Position numbers and translations under genes: made by a program. From NCBI GenBank assembly GCA_028278225.1, contig JANQEU010000055.1:62001-126000 (forward strand): a stretch of DNA of 64,000 bases, in the 5' to 3' direction. The stretch is from Cyclobacteriaceae bacterium (GTDB taxonomy: Bacteria > Bacteroidota > Bacteroidia > Cytophagales > Cyclobacteriaceae). This document shows positions 35,929 through 46,433 of this stretch, one piece after another (positions within the stretch are counted from its first letter, which is position 1; every line of letters starts with the position of its first letter). The notes under the pieces are model-generated. The model was not told the origin of the DNA. It saw nothing but the letters and a program-made list of their open reading frames with translations, and ran no database searches.

Positions 35929-37218
35929 TCACCGAGAATCTCTGTCTGAGAAGAAAAACACCAGTGCGATAATCACTATAAGTGCAGCAGGAATAATGAA
36001 AATAGATGAATTGAGCTGTCCGTAGACCACACCTCCCCCGATCAGGCCCAGAATTGATGCCAAACTGCCGCTGCTACTGGCAAAACCCTGAATGGCGCCC
36101 TGGTATTTTTCACCTGCTACCCCGGCCAACATGGATAAAAAAGAAGGCCACATGATCCCGTTTCCCAGTGCGAAGAGTACCACCCCGGCAAATATTACAA
36201 CGTCCGTTTGTACGGTAAAGGCATAAAACCCCGCGGCCAGGATCAGATTGCCGGTAAAAAAAAGCTGTCCGTCAGAAAACTTCTTTGAAAAATAAGACAG
36301 CAGAGGGCCCTGAACCAGGACCAGCACCCCACTCATGACAGTAAAGAAAATCCCTATCCTGAAAACACTCCAGTTAAGTGTTTGTACGGCATGTACCGGA
36401 AATGCAACATAGAAGAAACTGAATGCCAGAAATATCAGGAAGTATATTATCAAAGCCCCGGGTACTTTCGGAAGTTTCATAACTTCCCAAAGCGACATTG
36501 ATCCATTTTGCATCTCGTGGCATTCCTTATGTTCCTGCCCCAGTACTTTTCGTGTATTGTCTACTTCAACAGCTTTTTTCAGCAAGCATGGATTCTGCTC
36601 TTTGAGATTGAAAGAGATGACCAGGATGGCGACAAAAGAAATTACCAGTGCAAGGCCTACAGGTAGGATGTCGCCCAGAACTGTGGCACCCAATATGCCG
36701 GCTGCCGCGGGTCCTACGATGAATCCCAGGTTCCCCGAAGCCGACATTTGACCAAAGTTTTTCTTCCGGTTTGAGTCATCTGAAATGTCTGCGAGATAGG
36801 CATTGGCCACCGATACGTTACCGCCGGTAATGCCATCCAAAGCTCTCGAAAGAAAAAGTAATAAAAGTGGAACCGTAACCGTAAATGATCCCAAAACCGG
36901 CGTATCCACACTGGTCAGAGTTTCATTCGGCAGAAGCATTGCCACCAGAAAGATAACCCAGGCCAGAAAAGTGCCCCCCTGACTGAGAAGAAGTATCTTC
37001 CTGCGCCCAACCCTGTCCGACCATTTGCCGAGGATCGGTGCCCCGATCAACTGAAAGAAGGAATAAGATGCACCCATGATTCCATAGATCAGTTCATTGC
37101 CTCCAAAATTGATCACTACCACTACCAAAAAGGGAAGGACAATGCTGTAACCCAGGGTGCCGATAAAATTCACCAGGAGTATGGGGAAGATAGAATTACC
37201 ACGGTCAGATAGATCCAT
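35929..37218 (-). CDS. MFS transporter, TetA-like exporter
   Basis: A 429-residue major-facilitator protein with twelve predicted helices. The cytoplasmic loop 2-3 motif is GKWSDRVGRRKILLLSQ (motif A), and RALDGITGGNVSVANAYLADISD is typical of the TCR/Tet and multidrug DHA1 group. A long central loop with charged residues (about 205-240) separates the halves. Substrates of this group are drugs or sugars; this one is unknown. It is transcribed alone, divergent from atpD. Confidence 0.88.
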   Translation of the reverse strand: MDLSDRGNSIFPILLVNFIGTLGYSIVLPFLVVVVINFGGNELIYGIMGASYSFFQLIGAPILGKWSDRVGRRKILLLSQGGTFLAWVIFLVAMLLPNETLTSVDTPVLGSFTVTVPLLLLFLSRALDGITGGNVSVANAYLADISDDSNRKKNFGQMSASGNLGFIVGPAAAGILGATVLGDILPVGLALVISFVAILVISFNLKEQNPCLLKKAVEVDNTRKVLGQEHKECHEMQNGSMSLWEVMKLPKVPGALIIYFLIFLAFSFFYVAFPVHAVQTLNWSVFRIGIFFTVMSGVLVLVQGPLLSYFSKKFSDGQLFFTGNLILAAGFYAFTVQTDVVIFAGVVLFALGNGIMWPSFLSMLAGVAGEKYQGAIQGFASSSGSLASILGLIGGGVVYGQLNSSIFIIPAALIVIIALVFFFSDRDSR

Positions 37219-37354
37219 ACTTTCAAGTTAACGCAAATTAAGTTTCCATAATTCAAAAGTGAGAAATTACCGTTCCCACATATATGATCCATCTTTTCCC
37301 ATTTATGCAAAATGTGATTAATTTCGCACTCGATTTCAAAACATACATTTTTAA

Positions 37355-38875
<1,521 letters not shown>

Positions 38876-38877
38876 GT

Positions 38878-39135
38878 ATGTTTATCGAAGTAATTACGCC
38901 TGATGCAAAAGTTTTTGAAGGGGAAGTTGAAAGTGCATCCTTCCCCGGAAGTGATGGATCTTTCCAGGTGCTAAACAATCACGCACCGCTGATCACCACC
39001 CTGGGCAAGGGTGATATGAAATTTGTCAAAACCGTAAACAAAAAACCACAGGAAACTCACATCCTCGTTGAAGGAGGAGTTGTTGAAGTTTTGAATAATC
39101 ATGTTACGGTACTGGCAGAGAAAGTTCATACCTGA
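38878..39135 (+). CDS. atpC: ATP synthase F1 subunit epsilon, short form
   Basis: An 85-residue epsilon subunit consisting only of the N-terminal beta sandwich (VITPDAKVFEGEVESASFPGSDGSFQVLNNHAPLIT). The C-terminal helical hairpin found in about 135-residue homologues, which inhibits ATP hydrolysis, is absent. Short forms are common in Bacteroidota, so this is not a truncation. Co-transcribed with atpD. Confidence 0.93.
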   Translation: MFIEVITPDAKVFEGEVESASFPGSDGSFQVLNNHAPLITTLGKGDMKFVKTVNKKPQETHILVEGGVVEVLNNHVTVLAEKVHT

Positions 39136-39167
39136 TCAAGTAGGATAAAAAGCAGCCCCGATCATTG

Positions 39168-39764
39168 TCAGGATGGTTTTATTATGCATTGGATCGGGAT
39201 TTCAGTTTCCCCCAGATCCGTGAGTGCATTGATGAGTCCGGCTTTTTGAAACCCCGGAATATCGCTTGCCGTAATTCTCTGTTCCTTAATGAGTTTTTCC
39301 CTGAGAAGCATCTCCCTCCTGACCCCCCGCAGCAGGCAGCTGTCAGGCGTGATCCATTTGTAGCCGTCATGGAAAACAACGTTTGCATAAAAACTATCTG
39401 TGATTTGTCCATTCCTGATGATCAGTATTTCATCAGCATCTCCCCTCCGATCAAATAGTTTTTGCAAACGGGACCTATCCAGGTACTTGAAAGAATATTC
39501 TATACTGTCATCCTCTACCATTTTGAGATGACCGATCTTACGCTGTTCATGTTTCTCATGTTCAATAACGTATTCATCCCTGCCATAAACCAGCCTTACC
39601 TTGTGCCTTTCCTGAAAGTTCAGTTTTGGCATGATGTCCCGAAGGTCAAGGGGTTCCATCCCAGGGAAATGGCTTTGAAATACATGACAAACCCGCTGTT
39701 GATGAAAATCCAGTAGTGGGTAATCTCCATTCTCCAGGCATATTGTCTCAATAAATCGGCACAT
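39168..39764 (-). CDS. pabC: Class IV aminotransferase, probable aminodeoxychorismate lyase
   Basis: A 198-residue class IV PLP enzyme, shorter than E. coli PabC (about 270) but of the compact Bacteroidota type. The PLP Lys is likely in YSFKYLDRS, and EILIIRNGQITDSFYANVVF with LLRGVRREMLL are conserved. Beside pabB it should release p-aminobenzoate from aminodeoxychorismate for folate synthesis. The N-terminal part is reduced to FIETICLENGDY. Its start overlaps the pabB stop by 17 bases. Confidence 0.85.
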   Translation of the reverse strand: MCRFIETICLENGDYPLLDFHQQRVCHVFQSHFPGMEPLDLRDIMPKLNFQERHKVRLVYGRDEYVIEHEKHEQRKIGHLKMVEDDSIEYSFKYLDRSRLQKLFDRRGDADEILIIRNGQITDSFYANVVFHDGYKWITPDSCLLRGVRREMLLREKLIKEQRITASDIPGFQKAGLINALTDLGETEIPIQCIIKPS

Positions 39765-40722
39765 AGACCTTATCTATTGTTTCCTGGTACTCCGCCTCCG
39801 GTTTGCTCAGGCTGGTGATCCCGCCTCCACTTTTAAAAAACAACCTGTCGCCCTGGCGCTCGATAAATCTTATCATCACACCTGTATCCAGGACAGATCC
39901 GTCATACACACCACATATACCCGTATAGAAATTGCGGTCATGATCTTCAATCGATTGAATGATGTCAATGGTCTTCTGCTTAGGCGCACCGGAAATGGAG
40001 CCAGCAGGAAGAAGTTTAAAAATTATGTCACCGAGTTTCTCATTCCAATCCTCTTCCAGTTTGCCTTTTATCTCCGAACTAACCTGAAGCAGTCTCTTCT
40101 CATGGGTTTCAATTGCCTCTATATATCTGAACCTGGACACTTCAACGTCGCAGGAAACCAGGCTAAGATCATTTCTGATCAGGTCAACGATCGTGACGTG
40201 CTCAGCCTTTTCTTTAGGATCGTTTAGTATCTTATGCGCAGCATTGTCAATGTTGGCGTCAATTGTCCCTTTCATGGGTGTAGAAGTGATTGACCCTTCC
40301 GAAATTTTTACAAACCGCTCAGGCGAAAAGACAACAAACCGATCCCGGAACCACAACCTGTATTTTGCCTTGCTGATCCGGAATATCTCCTCCAATGATA
40401 AATCGACTTTTATTTCAGTGGAGACCGTCAGATTCACCAGGAACGAATTTCCGTAATTGATCTCCCTTACCACACCATCAAACTGATGATGAAACTCCTC
40501 CAAAGATTTTGGAAACTTCCTTAAATCTATTTCACCTGAATGAGTACATTCCGCGCAGTTACCGGAGTTTGGAAATTTATAAAGTAACTCCCCGGGATCA
40601 ACATCTTCCAGGGGTTTTAGATAACACCTTGAGCCAAGAAAATCTGTGAAAAAGATAAAGGGCTTTCGTATCCGGCCAAATTCATTGATATGTTGAACAG
40701 CTTCTTTACGTGGATACATCAT
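39748..40722 (-). CDS. pabB: Aminodeoxychorismate synthase component I
   Basis: A 324-residue chorismate-binding enzyme, the compact PabB form that lacks most of the N-terminal domain. Conserved segments are NYGNSFLVNLT, TPMKGTID (with the Lys-Gly of the active site), VDLIRNDLS, LLPAGSISGAPKQKTIDII and FYTGICGVYDG. It makes 4-amino-4-deoxychorismate with a glutamine amidotransferase (PabA), not present nearby. It sits in a coupled run rluA - small membrane protein - pabB - pabC. Confidence 0.9.
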   Translation of the reverse strand: MMYPRKEAVQHINEFGRIRKPFIFFTDFLGSRCYLKPLEDVDPGELLYKFPNSGNCAECTHSGEIDLRKFPKSLEEFHHQFDGVVREINYGNSFLVNLTVSTEIKVDLSLEEIFRISKAKYRLWFRDRFVVFSPERFVKISEGSITSTPMKGTIDANIDNAAHKILNDPKEKAEHVTIVDLIRNDLSLVSCDVEVSRFRYIEAIETHEKRLLQVSSEIKGKLEEDWNEKLGDIIFKLLPAGSISGAPKQKTIDIIQSIEDHDRNFYTGICGVYDGSVLDTGVMIRFIERQGDRLFFKSGGGITSLSKPEAEYQETIDKVYVPIY

Positions 40723-41017
40723 TATGCTTTCGCCGAAATCGCTTAAAAATCTTTTTTTCGTATTTCCAAAAGAAATTAAACTGACCCAGGACGAACCCGT
40801 AGAATAACAGAATGACGTTGTACATCGGTAAGATCAATATGTAGTATGCGACAGAGAACCAGACATTTTGTTCACCATCGGGTGAGAAATAGGCAACAAC
40901 TGGTCTCTTAATTATCAAAACGGTGGTCCCGGTCAAAGCAAACACAACCATTACAATGACGAATTGCCAGGTACTCCGTATGCTCCATTTTTCTTTTAAC
41001 CTCTTAACCCAATTCAT
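40706..41017 (-). CDS. Small membrane protein, DUF6787-like
   Basis: A 103-residue protein from the ATG at 41017 (a TTG one codon earlier is possible). Two or three hydrophobic segments (FVIVMVVFALTGTTVLII, VAYYILILPMYNVILLFYGFVLGQ) precede FNFFWKYEKKIFKRF. The ending matches the short DUF6787-type proteins I recall from Bacteroidota; function unknown. It overlaps rluA and pabB by 14 and 17 bases. Confidence 0.7.
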   Translation of the reverse strand: MNWVKRLKEKWSIRSTWQFVIVMVVFALTGTTVLIIKRPVVAYFSPDGEQNVWFSVAYYILILPMYNVILLFYGFVLGQFNFFWKYEKKIFKRFRRKHNDVST

Positions 41018-41696
41018 CAATATGATTTTTAAATAGTCCCCATGAATCCGTTTTTGGCAAGCATTTCAACACTAAATGTTCTTTTTTGACGGGATGTAAA
41101 AATTCCAGTTTGAAAGCGTGCAAAGATATGCTTTTATCGGGGTTTGGAGTAGGACAACCATACTTCAGGTCCCCCTGAATAGGGCAATCTATTGTGGACA
41201 ACTGGACCCGGATCTGGTGCGGCCTCCCTGTCTCCGGATAAACAGCAACCAGGGACCTGCGAACGTCAAAAGCCAAAAGCTCATATTTAAGAATAGCCTC
41301 TTTGGAACTACCCCCCGGATGATCATACGCCTTAGAAACATTTTTTTTCGGGTCTTTTTGTATCCAGTGTCTCAACTCCCCGGTTTCCGGTTCAGGCTTA
41401 CCGTCAACTATTGCCAGATAGGATTTACTTATTTTTTTCCCCCTGAACAAACCCGTCATTCTTTCCAGACTTTTGGAAGTTCTTGAAAAAACAACCAGCC
41501 CCGTTACAGGCCGGTCCAACCTGTGAACAGGATGTATGAAAACGTTCCCCGGTTTATCAAATTTTTCTTTTATGTAGGCCCTACCCCAATCGGTGAGGGT
41601 CCTGTCACCTGTTCTGTCACCCTGCACCAGCCAGCCAGGCGGTTTATTACATACCAGCAAATGATTATCCTCATATACTATTTCCGGGTGGTTCAT
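41004..41696 (-). CDS. RluA-family pseudouridine synthase
   Basis: A 230-residue RNA pseudouridine synthase without an S4 domain, resembling RluA/TruC-type enzymes. The catalytic Asp is D61 in HPVHRLDRPVTGLVVF; the uridine-binding GRPHQIRVQL and the N-terminal VCNKPPGWLV are present. The RNA target is unknown. First gene of the four-gene folate run. Confidence 0.92.
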   Translation of the reverse strand: MNHPEIVYEDNHLLVCNKPPGWLVQGDRTGDRTLTDWGRAYIKEKFDKPGNVFIHPVHRLDRPVTGLVVFSRTSKSLERMTGLFRGKKISKSYLAIVDGKPEPETGELRHWIQKDPKKNVSKAYDHPGGSSKEAILKYELLAFDVRRSLVAVYPETGRPHQIRVQLSTIDCPIQGDLKYGCPTPNPDKSISLHAFKLEFLHPVKKEHLVLKCLPKTDSWGLFKNHIDELG

Positions 41697-41792
41697 CAGG
41701 GAGCAAAATTAGCTATCTGATATTGATAAATGGAAACTGCCATCTTTGGCCTATGATCAGGGTCAGATATTCCAACGGAAGTCACACCAGGG

Positions 41793-43013
41793 TCAGGTTA
41801 CCTTAAATCTGGTGAGGATTATCCTGAAAGTTGTGCCTTTTTTCACATCCGTTTTTTTAACAAATATCCTTCCCCCATGGTAATTCTCGATTATGCGTTT
41901 TACCAGTGTCAATCCGAGCCCCCATCCTCTTTGCTTCGTAGTAAATCCCGGGCGGAACACATGTTTGACCCTGTTTTTAGCTATTCCCTTGCCAGTATCA
42001 CGCAAATCGATAGCCACATTTTCATGATCCAGCTTAAAAATATGAATGTCAATATCTCCCTTTCCCTCCATGGCATCAACGGAATTTTTTATCAGATTTT
42101 CCATCACCCATGAGAAAAGATCCTGGTTGACCATCCCTTCGATATCATAAGGCTCTGATTTTACATTGAAGTTTATCTTCTCAGACAAACGACTTCTCAG
42201 ATATGAAATTGACCTGTCTACCAGATCTCCCAGCTGCACCTTGGTCAGCTTCGGGACGCTGCCAATACTGCTAAATCTTGCGGTGATCATCTCCAGTCGC
42301 TCTACATCCTTGTCGAATTCCTCAATGTTCGCGTCTTGCGGATATTGAGATTTTAAATAATCCACCCACGCCATTAATGAGGAAAGCGGTGTGCCCAACT
42401 GATGGGCAGTTTCCTTGGCCAGCCCGACCCATACCCTGTTTTGTTCGGACGATTTGGAATAATTGAATATGGCATAGGTCACCAAGCCGAATAGTATGAT
42501 CACCAAAAGCTGCACATATGGATAAAATTGTAGCTGAGCAAGAAGTGCGGAGTTCTTGTAATAAATGAATTTCCTGCCATAAACCTGGTTTTGGGCATCA
42601 ACCAATCTTACCTGGATAGGCTCGTGTTCCCCTTTCATTTCCTCCACCTGTTCAAGTAAATAATCCTCCCTTCTGTGCTCAGATAGCTGTTCCGCTTTAG
42701 GCAGGTTCCGGTAATACTCCGGCTTACCTCTGTCATCCGTAAGAATGACTGGTATGGTAGTGTTGGCCTGCACGATCTCATCCAGAATAAATGAAAGATC
42801 CGCGCTTTGATTGTTATCGTTTGCCAGGTACTCCAGCGTCCTGGCGTACAGATCGACCTGACGTTTTTCACGTTCTCTGATGTCAATGACCAGTCTGTTT
42901 GTATATAGAATGGACCCGGCCCCAATTACAAATGATACGGTAAGCACAAACCATTTTAAAAAGGACCGATTAGAATAAAGATCAATTGATGCCGCTTCCT
43001 TCAGAGGTCTCAA
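41793..43013 (-). CDS. Sensor histidine kinase
   Basis: A 406-residue membrane kinase. It has two membrane helices (about 20-40 and 165-185) with a periplasmic loop between them. The histidine-phosphotransfer helix has ETAHQLGTPLSSLMAW (phosphorylated His), and the ATP domain has the N box ENLIKNSVDAM, the G1 box DTGKGIAKN and the G2 box GWGLGLTLVKRIIENYHGG. No response regulator is adjacent, so its partner is elsewhere. It lies 51 bases after the ABC permease gene and may share its transcript. Confidence 0.92.
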   Translation of the reverse strand: MRPLKEAASIDLYSNRSFLKWFVLTVSFVIGAGSILYTNRLVIDIREREKRQVDLYARTLEYLANDNNQSADLSFILDEIVQANTTIPVILTDDRGKPEYYRNLPKAEQLSEHRREDYLLEQVEEMKGEHEPIQVRLVDAQNQVYGRKFIYYKNSALLAQLQFYPYVQLLVIILFGLVTYAIFNYSKSSEQNRVWVGLAKETAHQLGTPLSSLMAWVDYLKSQYPQDANIEEFDKDVERLEMITARFSSIGSVPKLTKVQLGDLVDRSISYLRSRLSEKINFNVKSEPYDIEGMVNQDLFSWVMENLIKNSVDAMEGKGDIDIHIFKLDHENVAIDLRDTGKGIAKNRVKHVFRPGFTTKQRGWGLGLTLVKRIIENYHGGRIFVKKTDVKKGTTFRIILTRFKVT

Positions 43014-43064
43014 TAATATCAGGTATTATCACAACAATTTAACGAATGGAGAGCAGAAGTATGA

Positions 43065-44369
43065 TTAATTACTTGCCATAAACCATTTTGCAAGGATTTT
43101 CCAATTCACTTTTGTCCCATGCATCAAAATACCCACGCGGTAAACTCTGCTGGCTATCCATGTCGTAAAAATGAACCCCGCTACCAGTAAAAACATGGAT
43201 AAAAACAACTCCCATATCTCCACACCAAATGGAACCCTCATCATCATAATCACGGGAGAGGTGAATGGTATAACGGACAACCAGAATGCCAGGGAACCAT
43301 CCGGATCATTTAGAACTGCTCCCAACATGATTATGGCAAATATCAGTGGAATGGTCACAGGTAACATAAATTGCTGAGCATCCGCATCAGTATCCGATGC
43401 GGAACCAACGGCGGCAAATAAGGCACCGTATAGCAAATAGCCTCCAACGAAAAAGAATAGAAAAGAAGCCATTACCATCGGAAAATTTATTGCCCCCAGT
43501 GATTCTAATGCCTGCTCCACAAAGCCCGGATCGACCTGTCGTGCCTGGGGAGTACCCATTATTTCGGCACCATCCGTAGCAGGAACTCCGCCGATACCCA
43601 TGGCAGCAGTGACGCCGGCTATGACCACAAAAGAGAAAACGATCCATATAATGAACTGTGTCAGTCCGACACCGGCAATTCCAATGACCTTACCGATCAT
43701 AAGATGGAATGGCTTCACCGAAGAGACAATGATCTCAACAATCCTGGTGTTTTTTTCCTCTATTACCCCTCTCATACACTGAGCACCATAAATAAATATG
43801 AACAGATAGATCATGAATGCTGCTATGTACCCTATGGCTGTGGCAGCTCCCGAGCTACTGCTTCTCTCCATGCCTCCTTTGCTGAGATTGATCGTATCCA
43901 GATCCGTACTAACCTTAAATGAATTTATTACTTCATTGTCCAATCCGGATAGTTCCAGCCTCATATCCTCCACTTTTCTGTCAATCTCCCGCTCAATCTT
44001 ATTTACGATAGACATGCTGGGATTGGATCCCGAGTAGAATTTGTAACCAAAAGGGTCTTCAAGATCAATTTTTGGTATGAAAACCAATCCATAGTAGCCT
44101 TCACTTAAAAGTTTGGCTTTTGCTTCCTCTTCCGAAGCATCGACAAACTCATAATTCAGTTCGTCGTTTGGGACAAACACATCGGTGAAATATTCGCTTT
44201 CATCGAGTACCAGGACATCCTTTTGCTCAACTCCTCTTGTCGCCAGGTAAGTTGGAAGAATGATGATAGCAGCCATCAAAACAGGTCCCAAAATGCTGGC
44301 TATCAGGAATGATTTCTTGCGCACCCTTGATATATATTCTCTGCGTATGATGATATGTATTCGATTCAT
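43065..44369 (-). CDS. ABC transporter permease, NatB-like
   Basis: A 434-residue permease with one N-terminal helix (about 20-40), a large extracytoplasmic loop of about 140 residues, and five or six helices in the C-terminal half (IGYIAAFMIYLFIFIYGAQCMRGVIEEKNTRIVEIIVSSV is conserved in the NatB/ABC-2 group). It pairs with the ATPase encoded two bases upstream as a sodium- or drug-type exporter; substrate unknown. Confidence 0.9.
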   Translation of the reverse strand: MNRIHIIIRREYISRVRKKSFLIASILGPVLMAAIIILPTYLATRGVEQKDVLVLDESEYFTDVFVPNDELNYEFVDASEEEAKAKLLSEGYYGLVFIPKIDLEDPFGYKFYSGSNPSMSIVNKIEREIDRKVEDMRLELSGLDNEVINSFKVSTDLDTINLSKGGMERSSSSGAATAIGYIAAFMIYLFIFIYGAQCMRGVIEEKNTRIVEIIVSSVKPFHLMIGKVIGIAGVGLTQFIIWIVFSFVVIAGVTAAMGIGGVPATDGAEIMGTPQARQVDPGFVEQALESLGAINFPMVMASFLFFFVGGYLLYGALFAAVGSASDTDADAQQFMLPVTIPLIFAIIMLGAVLNDPDGSLAFWLSVIPFTSPVIMMMRVPFGVEIWELFLSMFLLVAGFIFTTWIASRVYRVGILMHGTKVNWKILAKWFMASN

Positions 44370-44371
44370 GA

Positions 44372-45271
44372 TCAGTCTTTGACTTTTGAAATGAAGATTT
44401 CGTTTATGGACGGAATTTTTTCGGCAAACCCATGGATCTCAACTTCTCTCAGAAGTTTTTTCAGGAGTTGATTCGGACCCTCCCCAGATTTGTCTTTGAC
44501 AACAGCCTTCACCAATCCGGCATCTGTTTCCTCAGTGTCCCTTGCATCGAATTCACCATTTATGGGCAGTTTGCCTTTATATTCAATGGTATACAGGCCT
44601 TCACGATGTTCATTTTTTATTTCCACCTTACTTCCATCCAGTATTTTACGCGATTTATTGATGAGCGCTATGTGATCACACAGCTCCTCCACCGACTCCA
44701 TCCTGTGAGTTGAAAAAATTACGGTTGTTCCTTTGTCCCTCAATTCCAGAATTTCATTTTTAATGAGATCCGCGTTCACGGGATCGAATCCCGAAAAAGG
44801 TTCATCGAGTATGATCAGGCTCGGCTCGTGCAGGACTGTGGCGATGAACTGAACTTTTTGGGCCATCCCTTTTGACAGATCCTCAATATTCTTATTTCTC
44901 CATGCGCCCAGATCCAGTTTTTCCAGCCAGTCTTTTATTCTTTTTGTGGCCTCTCCTCTTGACAGCCCTTTCAGTTGAGCCAGGTATAGAAGCTGATCTC
45001 CTACTTTCATTTTCTTGTACAAGCCCCTTTCTTCCGGCAGATACCCTATTTTTCTAACCAGAGCAGCAGACATTTCCTTCTCCTGCAGAAAGACCTGCCC
45101 CGAATCCGGCTCAATGATCTTTGTGACGATCCTGATGAGGGTGGTTTTACCTGCTCCATTTGGACCGAGAAGTCCGAAAATACTCTTTTCCGGAATAGAG
45201 ACACTGATGTCCTCCAGGGCCTGGTGCGAACCGAACGCTTTGCTGATGTTGTTAATTCTGAGTAAGTCCAA
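44372..45271 (-). CDS. ABC transporter ATP-binding protein, NatA-like
   Basis: A 299-residue ATPase. Walker A is GPNGAGKTTL, the signature is LSKGMAQKVQF (LSGGQ variant), Walker B is LIILDEPFSGFDP and the switch His is in FSTHRMESVEE. A C-terminal DUF4162-type extension (about 215-299) is normal for NatA-like subunits. It partners the permease at 43065. Confidence 0.94.
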   Translation of the reverse strand: MDLLRINNISKAFGSHQALEDISVSIPEKSIFGLLGPNGAGKTTLIRIVTKIIEPDSGQVFLQEKEMSAALVRKIGYLPEERGLYKKMKVGDQLLYLAQLKGLSRGEATKRIKDWLEKLDLGAWRNKNIEDLSKGMAQKVQFIATVLHEPSLIILDEPFSGFDPVNADLIKNEILELRDKGTTVIFSTHRMESVEELCDHIALINKSRKILDGSKVEIKNEHREGLYTIEYKGKLPINGEFDARDTEETDAGLVKAVVKDKSGEGPNQLLKKLLREVEIHGFAEKIPSINEIFISKVKD

Positions 45272-45370
45272 TGATTTGTTATTTAACCGATTTCGAACGC
45301 TAAGCTATTAATTTATTCCGTCAATGGAATTTTTTTATTCTCACTAAAAAATGCTTCTAATTTTGCCGGA

Positions 45371-46099
45371 ATGAAGACTGTGCTGGCCAGGTTGTATTCC
45401 GTATATGCAATGTTGCTATTCGTGGTAACCTCGGTCTTTTTTTTGCTTCCGCAACTGATCATGGCTCAAAACAGGAAATGGCACACTATGGCGCTGTATA
45501 TGAATTATTATTGGGCCAAAACCTATTTTTTTCTATTATTCATCAAACTGGAAGTGGTCCGGAAATACAAGCCTGAACGGGAAAACGGCTACATCATCTG
45601 TGCAAATCACTTTTCTTATCTCGATATACCGATCGCCGTGTTGATCCCCATACCCTTCAAGTTTATTGGAAAGAGTTCCGTTCGTAAAATTCCGGTACTC
45701 GGTTATATGTTCCGCAAAATACATGTAATGGTCGACAGGGAAAGCCTGATGAGTCGCGCGAAGAGTATTAAGGAAGTAACAAATGAATTGCTGGACGGAT
45801 TTAATATGATGTTTTTCCCGGAAGGTGGAGTTAAAACCAAAGACCCGCCCAGTATGGCTAAATTCAGGGATGGTGCGTTCCGCCTGGCAGTCGAACATAA
45901 CCTTCCCATTCTGCCGGTTGTACTTCATGATAATTATAAGGTCTTGCCTGATAATGGAAAATACCTGCTTTACAATCATAAGATCAGAATATCCATTCTC
46001 GAACCAATTTATCCTAAAAGCAACGTGGAAAATGAAATTGGAAATCTCAGGGATCAGGTATTTCAATTGATTCAAAACGAATTGAACAGCTCCAATTGA
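45371..46099 (+). CDS. plsC: 1-acyl-glycerol-3-phosphate acyltransferase
   Basis: A 242-residue membrane acyltransferase making phosphatidic acid. The catalytic HX4D is H80...D85 (NHFSYLD), and the substrate motif FPEGGVK and the I/V-Pro motif LPILPVVL are present. An N-terminal hydrophobic segment (about 8-30) anchors it. It is divergent from the ABC genes, and a TAATTTTG at 45358 resembles a -7 box but would place transcription start at the ATG. Confidence 0.93.
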   Translation: MKTVLARLYSVYAMLLFVVTSVFFLLPQLIMAQNRKWHTMALYMNYYWAKTYFFLLFIKLEVVRKYKPERENGYIICANHFSYLDIPIAVLIPIPFKFIGKSSVRKIPVLGYMFRKIHVMVDRESLMSRAKSIKEVTNELLDGFNMMFFPEGGVKTKDPPSMAKFRDGAFRLAVEHNLPILPVVLHDNYKVLPDNGKYLLYNHKIRISILEPIYPKSNVENEIGNLRDQVFQLIQNELNSSN

Positions 46100-46145
46100 A
46101 TAATTCAGTAATATTGCTGTTTATTCAGAAAGGGATACGGCTTTC

Positions 46146-46433
46146 ATGAAAATCAACCGCGAAACACTTAAAAAGATCGCTCATCTGGCCAGGGTGGAGA
46201 TAGACCCCAAAGATGAGGACGATCTTATTAAGGACCTGGAGCAAATCGTTTCCTGGGTTGAGAAACTCGATCAATTAGACACCAGTGACGTAGCGCCCCT
46301 GACCCACATGTCCTTTGAAAAGAACGTCCTTCGGGAGGACATTGCCTTTAATTCCCTGCCCAAGGAAAAGGGGTTGAAAAACGCACCCGACCATGACAAT
46401 GACCACTTTAAAGTCCCCAAGGTTTTAAAGTAA
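46146..46433 (+). CDS. gatC: Asp/Glu-tRNA amidotransferase subunit C
   Basis: The 95-residue small subunit of the GatCAB complex, which amidates misacylated Glu-tRNA(Gln) or Asp-tRNA(Asn). LKKIAHLARVEI, DLEQIVSWVEKLDQLDT and the C-terminal LREDI...KNAPD are characteristic. gatA and gatB are not adjacent. The next gene begins at the base after its stop. Confidence 0.92.
   Translation: MKINRETLKKIAHLARVEIDPKDEDDLIKDLEQIVSWVEKLDQLDTSDVAPLTHMSFEKNVLREDIAFNSLPKEKGLKNAPDHDNDHFKVPKVLK

Noticed and set aside
38878-39135. Possible truncation of atpC
   Set aside because: The 85-residue form is normal for this phylum and ends cleanly.
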